A stretch of 64,000 nucleotides of DNA from Ectocarpus siliculosus (lineage: Eukaryota; Sar; Phaeophyceae; Ectocarpales; Ectocarpaceae), in contig FN647938.1 of assembly GCA_000310025.1 (NCBI GenBank), positions 629,446 through 693,445 on the forward strand, given 5' to 3'. Position 1 is the stretch's first letter; every line of letters begins with the position of its first letter. Made by a program: the position numbers and the translations under genes. This document shows, in pieces, positions 59,671 to 64,000 of this stretch. The notes under the pieces are model-generated. The model saw only the letters and a program-made list of their open reading frames with translations, was not told the DNA's origin and ran no database searches.

Positions 59671-60306
59671 CTTCCATGGAAGTAGACATTTACTTCCACG
59701 GGGAGTGGTGTTGACTTCGATGGAAGCGGGTTGAATTGCAGTTCCATGGGAGCCGGCAAAGGAAGTGGCTTCCATGGAACATTCATAAGTTGACTTCCGT
59801 GCAAGTTAAGTTAGGGGTGGTCGACGATCGACTTCCTGGAAGTAGTGCCAACTGCATAGCTTCCATGGAAGTCGCTTGGTGAGCTTCCACACAAGTCAAT
59901 TCAAGCTGCTTCCATGGAAGTGTCCCACCTTGGAGCAGCTTCCATGGGGCTTGGGGCAGCTTCCATGGGGGAGTTTGTTTCGACGTCGATGGGTTTACCA
60001 TGGCACAACTTCCTTCCGTGGAAGAGTATCAGCCGAGTCCAGCTTCCATCGAAGGCAGGAGCGATTCATATTTGAGCCTCGATTTTTTTTTCCATGGAAG
60101 TTGTGCGCGTTTATCAGCTGGCAGGGAAGTCATAGTCGGGACTTCCACATGGACGCTGTATTTCGCCAGCTTCCATGGAAGCATTTCACCCGCCAATCAG
60201 CTTTCATGGAAGCCATCGCGAAGTACTTTCGTGCAAGCTTGCGCGGGACGCTTCCATGACTACATATCATTCACCAGAAGGGACATGTCCGCTTCCTTCC
60301 GTGGAG
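59671..60306. repeat. Second array of CTTCCATGGAAG palindromes
   Basis: About 20 copies or near copies of CTTCCATGGAAG in some 635 bp (exact, for example, at 59671, 59859 and 60169), with variants CTTCCACACAAG, CTTCCGTGCAAG and CTTTCATGGAAG. Spacers share no sequence with the array at 22.5-23.4 kb. No telomere-like repeats here. Confidence 0.9.
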
Positions 60307-60549
60307 AAGACTTGAGAACACACCACTTTCTGCTACAATTCACGCCTGTCGTGCAGGTGGTCTACCTGCTGCCTGATCTCCCTCACGTCACAAGTCTCGC
60401 TATTGTCATTGTTGAGCGCGGTGCCCGTGGTCTCGCCCGTGTTTCCGTGTGCCTCGAGTAACTCCTCGCTGCCGAGTTCGAGCGCCCTGTGCCTGATGTA
60501 TGCGCTTGCGGAAGTGGTGCCGACTACCTAGACCGCGGGCATATTGCCG

Positions 60550-60640
60550 TGCGTGGGTTAGTGGTTCAGATGGCAACCTCGTTAAACGTTTGGCTCTAGG
60601 CCATAGGTTTGAGTCTCTCCGGGAGTGAACCCTAGACCTT
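60550..60640 (+). ncRNA. Possible tRNA-derived SINE or pseudo-tRNA promoter
   Basis: GGTTAGTGGTTCAGATGGC resembles a pol III A box and, about 45 nt later, GGTTTGAGTCT resembles a B box (consensus GGTTCGANTCC). Spacing fits a tRNA gene, but the T stem does not pair and no cloverleaf can be drawn, so a decayed SINE or chance match is more likely than a working tRNA. Confidence 0.25.
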
Positions 60641-62984
60641 TCGCAAAGTTGTGAATGCACGTCGGACTGGTGGGAGAGTGCCGAAGACCGTTCTGGGTAA
60701 TAATGAAAGCAATAGCACCACGGGAGGGTATGCATATGACCTCCGGCACTACCCCGGTTGGTACGTAAAAAACTGCTGCCGACAGGTGTCTAGCCCCCAG
60801 GATGTTGTGGACGAAAAATAGACAGTCTACACTATATCGCAGGATACGGGACACTGTTGTAGCACTTCGTACTTCTTGGTAGGGACTGACAGAGTAGACC
60901 AGCCGTGTCCCAGCGTACACGGCTTCACAATCGCACGAAACGGGGTTGTTTTTGCGGCATAGTCTAGTGAAACGGCTAGATTGTTTTGGGGTCAGCTTGT
61001 TTCAACCAGCTTTCGATTCAATCCCATCCACGCACACGCTATAAGAAATATCCCTAGCAAGAGTTTGTCAGCTGGAGAGGCAAGCTCATAGGGTGTGTGC
61101 AAGTTCGAGCGGTGCTCAATCAATGACCGCGATGACGAAAGCGAGGCGAAGTTCCGGCAATGAAAGATAGATACACGAGAAGGACATACGTATTCTGCAT
61201 ACTTTACATACATGTGGGTGTTGCGTTTACTGCAGTTCCGAATGAGAGAAGACAATGATGATCGTCGCCGTGATGGAACATCCATCCGCACCAACAGCGT
61301 GACACACGTAGACATCACATCTCCCTCCCCCGTCCACGCAAAGGTAGTCAAATCGTCGGCGTTCGAGCCTTGAGTGCTTCTGTAGAGAACTGTGCGCCGC
61401 CAGTCTGTGAATATATCAATGTTGCAGCGCAAGGTGCGTCTCCGGAGCGGCTCATCAGAGCAAAGTCTAGTAGTGAACCAAGGCTTGATGCAAAATGAAA
61501 TTCAAGCACATGTTGATGCGAATCAGCTGCCAGTTTTCATGAGGTAGTGACGTTTCCTAAGCTCGAACAGCCCAATGAACCTCCACGATCAATGAAGACA
61601 TACATACAGTTTCGAAGCTGCATGCAGTCATACATCGCTAGAGAATGACCCAGCACCCTGTTCCTCATATCTTGATCGTGCCCCCCCGAGGACCCCAGTC
61701 CGCCCGCCCGCACGAACGATTCCCACCCAATCTTCATCAGTCCGTTTCCGTCCTCTCGCCGCAATTTATGAGGACTACAGGCCTTCTTGAGTGAATAGCA
61801 GGACAACAAAAAGCCAAAATAATCTCCTATCCCAGTCACGCGGAACTGGCCGCCCGTCGAAACGGGGGGTGATTTAGGTCCGGAGGGTGAAGTAGGTCAC
61901 AACAGACGCAAGCATGTAGCGTTCATCACCGCCTTCCTCGTACAGCAGTACTTAAAAGTTCGATGCGATCAGCAAGCACTCGTCGGGATATTTATATGGC
62001 GAGGAACGTTGCTCTGAGCAGGAACACAAGGGAATGAAATGCCGAATAGCAACAGCTCAGACCAGAACTCACTGAACTCCTCGCAGCCCATTATGCCATC
62101 CCTCGTGCCAGCGAACATCTCAATACCCAGAGCCTCTAACCCGCGACCGATAGTGCGACGTTCTGAGCAGAGACTGGAACCGAATACGGTTACGAAGGTG
62201 GCACCACCCAAAACCATAACGAGCACAACAGGTTTGGACCATTCGGAAGGGATACCAACCAGTACGGTTCATTCGGCGATAGTTACCCTGTGAAGTGACG
62301 CCATGGTCCAGCTGGTGCTTGGTTCAACCAGGAAACTGACAGTCCCATCGTTCGGTTCAAGCAGCCATCTAGCCAGCCGAACCATCGCCGGTTCAACCCC
62401 CGTCCCGAGAATAAAGATCCACCCGTGCTAGCCACATCCTTCTAGCATCCCCTAGCCCACTTGACACAGCCATCCACAGCCTAACCCAAGCAATCGATAA
62501 CCCAAGCAATCGACTTACTACGGCATCGGGCGATAGCAACGGCATTCAGGTGAGAGAGGTGGTGTGCGCATACGGAGAGCATGCACGGTAGCCGCCGGTC
62601 GAAGTGGTTCCATCTTGTGCCAACTGATTCAACGGTGACCTGAAACGAGGTATGTATGTAGACCGCAAGCAGTCTTCCAAGGAGAATGGAGAGAAGCAAG
62701 CTATCACGGTACCCTCTGTATGTGGTTCGCGTTCAAGGCGTTCGCATACTAGTCTATAGTGTGCATAAGTAGACAACTGTCTCGAACACGCTGAACCAAG
62801 GAAGAAGTGTGCCGAAGCGAACGTTGGCGAAGCTTCTGTTGCGGGATTCGCGATGGTTTGGCCGAAGAGAGAGATAGAAAGACATACGTAAGTCATCAAC
62901 TAGCCACCGGTAACGATCGCCTAGACCACCCCGCTCGCGCTCATTTCTGCCCCATCCCCTCCCAATCCCAGCGTTGGAAGCAAG

Positions 62985-64000
62985 ATGGCGGGCATGTTTT
63001 CGCGGGCGAAGGTCCTGCTCCCGGGGTACCGGCGGGCGGCGAAGGAGTTGGCAGAACGCCAGCAGCTGGAGTTAGAGTTCGCGGCCTACAAGTGGAAGAT
63101 GGCCGTGGGGGGCGTCGCCTTCACGGTCTTGATCCTGATCCTGGTCCTGAGCATGGTGATACTGCTGCGGTGGTGGGGTAAGCACCAAGCGGACCGTGAG
63201 TCCGCCCTGGTGCACACCGTTGAGGAATCAAGGGCAGAAACTGCTACAGCCAACGAGAAGACAACGCGTTTCGAAGCCCAGAGAGACGTGAGTGCTTTTT
63301 CCATTGCTGCCGTAGCATACACGTTAGGCCAAGCCGGGCCGATACGGCCAGTGCTATCGAAACACACTCTCTTCCATCGGCAATTCACATCCATCTCTCA
63401 TGATCACAGATAGACAGTGTTGAAAGTTCACCGCATTCCTTCCGCACCCGCCCTGCGGATCGTTCATCCACAGATTGCAAGTGAGTTGTGCCATCGAAAT
63501 CAACTCTTTGTCCTGCGGATCGTTCATCCACAGATTGCAAGTGGGTTGTGCCATCGAAATCAACTCTTTGTCAGCGGGACTTTGTCTGCCGTTGTGGTTT
63601 CGATGTTTTAGGCAACGGCGTTCATGGTCCACATATGTGTCTCAAGAATCCCCCCCCCCCGCATGCCGTACGCTGCGTTCGTCTGCAGACGGCACGCTCA
63701 GCCTGCTATGAGTTCCAGCTAGCTGTTGTCGAGAACAGGGCAGACTCCCACAGGGCTAGCGCCGAATCGGCGCGAGTCAAAACCCAGCTGCAGACAAGGA
63801 CGAAGCTGTTAAAAAGGACGGAAGCCGAGAAGCAGGTAAGTGCTGCGACAGCGTCTCACACGTTCTGATTTCACCTTCCATTTCCCTCTGCACGACTCTC
63901 CCTGTGTTGTAGAGTATTCAGTAGCACACTACTGCATATCATGGACACGTTCAACTTTCGCCACGTGGACATTGAAACAGCAAGTAAACCTCTCGCCCCC
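62985..64000 (+). CDS. Single-pass membrane protein with a helical, coiled-coil-like region (5' part only)
   Basis: Not recognised. Two exons are clear: 62985-63287 (ATG, 101 codons, donor GAC|GTGAGT) and 63689-63835 (49 codons, acceptor TGCAG, donor CAG|GTAAGT); both junctions are phase 0. The gene continues beyond the window. The N-terminal 40 residues are charged and helical (RRAAKELAERQQLELEF), residues about 41-62 form one transmembrane helix (VAFTVLILILVLSMVILL) ending in RWW, and the rest is rich in Ala, Glu, Arg and Gln with the heptad-like character of a coiled coil (ESRAETATANEKTTRFEAQR; RVKTQLQTRTKLLKRTEAEK). There is no signal peptide, so it is probably anchored by its single helix. 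The start follows a GGAAGCAAG leader. Confidence 0.72.
63452..63571 (+). repeat. 60-bp tandem duplication
   Basis: 63452-63511 and 63512-63571 differ at a single base (GTGAGTTG against GTGGGTTG). It lies in intron 1 of the last gene and includes a GTGAGT donor-like word only in the first copy. Confidence 0.95.

Larger units (their letters stand above)
55078..62984. other. Gene-poor spacer between divergent genes
   Basis: No gene model could be built. It contains motif arrays at 56965-57185 and 59671-60306, an exact tandem 18-mer at 56033-56068 and a possible tRNA-derived element near 60550-60640. Minus-strand frames at 60992-61432, 61537-61839 and 61969-62226 look weakly protein-like (one ends in a hydrophobic LLLGIFLIACAWMG) but could not be joined. 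It should include the promoters of the flanking genes. Confidence 0.4.

Noticed and set aside
60992-62226. Possible minus-strand membrane-protein gene
   Set aside because: Three open stretches look weakly protein-like, but two lack ATG starts or clear splice sites and no family is recognisable.
1-64000. CRISPR arrays, bacterial operons or rRNA genes
   Set aside because: Repeats have no regular spacing, genes are spliced and no rRNA sequence is present; the DNA is nuclear eukaryotic.

Overview
The window looks like nuclear DNA from a multicellular stramenopile, most likely a brown alga related to Ectocarpus. This is inferred from architecture and protein families; no rRNA or marker gene is present. 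Genes are few, cut into small exons by introns of 0.1 to 3 kb, and most of the sequence is intron, intergenic DNA, short-motif arrays and non-autonomous transposons. Six gene models could be assembled by joining exons whose splice phases agree. Four close in frame from start to stop; one (the K+ channel) lacks its 5' end and has one unresolved junction; one runs off the right edge.

Layout. 1-9133: no supported gene; a terminal-inverted-repeat element at 1103-1706 carries many TTCTTA motifs. 9134-14535 (+): F-box/WD40-type protein, 7 exons, 594 aa. 16079-20021 (-): bestrophin-like anion channel, 6 exons, 648 aa, with a very long disordered tail. 22.5-23.4 kb: array of CTTCCATGGAAG palindromes with telomere-like repeats inside it. 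23802-31522 (-): inward-rectifier (Kir-type) potassium channel, at least 8 exons. 31974-33302: a 1329-bp fold-back transposon with 572-bp inverted arms and a perfect 9-bp target duplication. 35.8-37.4 kb (-): decayed duplicate of the 3' part of the Kir gene. 38593-44305 (+): LOG-type phosphoribohydrolase, 7 exons, 216 aa; intron 1 holds an assembly gap and copies of a small TA-flanked MITE. 44.3-52.2 kb: gene-poor, with degenerate tandem repeats, a dispersed repeat family and an A/C-rich island. 52263-55077 (-): 385-aa protein of unknown function ending in three Cys/His repeats. 55.1-63.0 kb: gene-poor, with a GAACGTTC/GAACGGTTC-type array near 57.0 kb and a second CTTCCATGGAAG array at 59.7-60.3 kb. 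62985 to the right end (+): start of a single-pass membrane protein with a helical, probably coiled-coil, region.

The genes do not form a pathway. Two encode ion channels (anion and potassium), one a probable cytokinin-activating or nucleotide-hydrolysing enzyme, one a ubiquitin-ligase substrate adaptor, and two are unassigned. The most unusual content is non-coding: two distant stretches in which a 12-bp palindrome recurs about every 30 bp in otherwise unrelated sequence, plus transposons whose ends are built from repeated short motifs.
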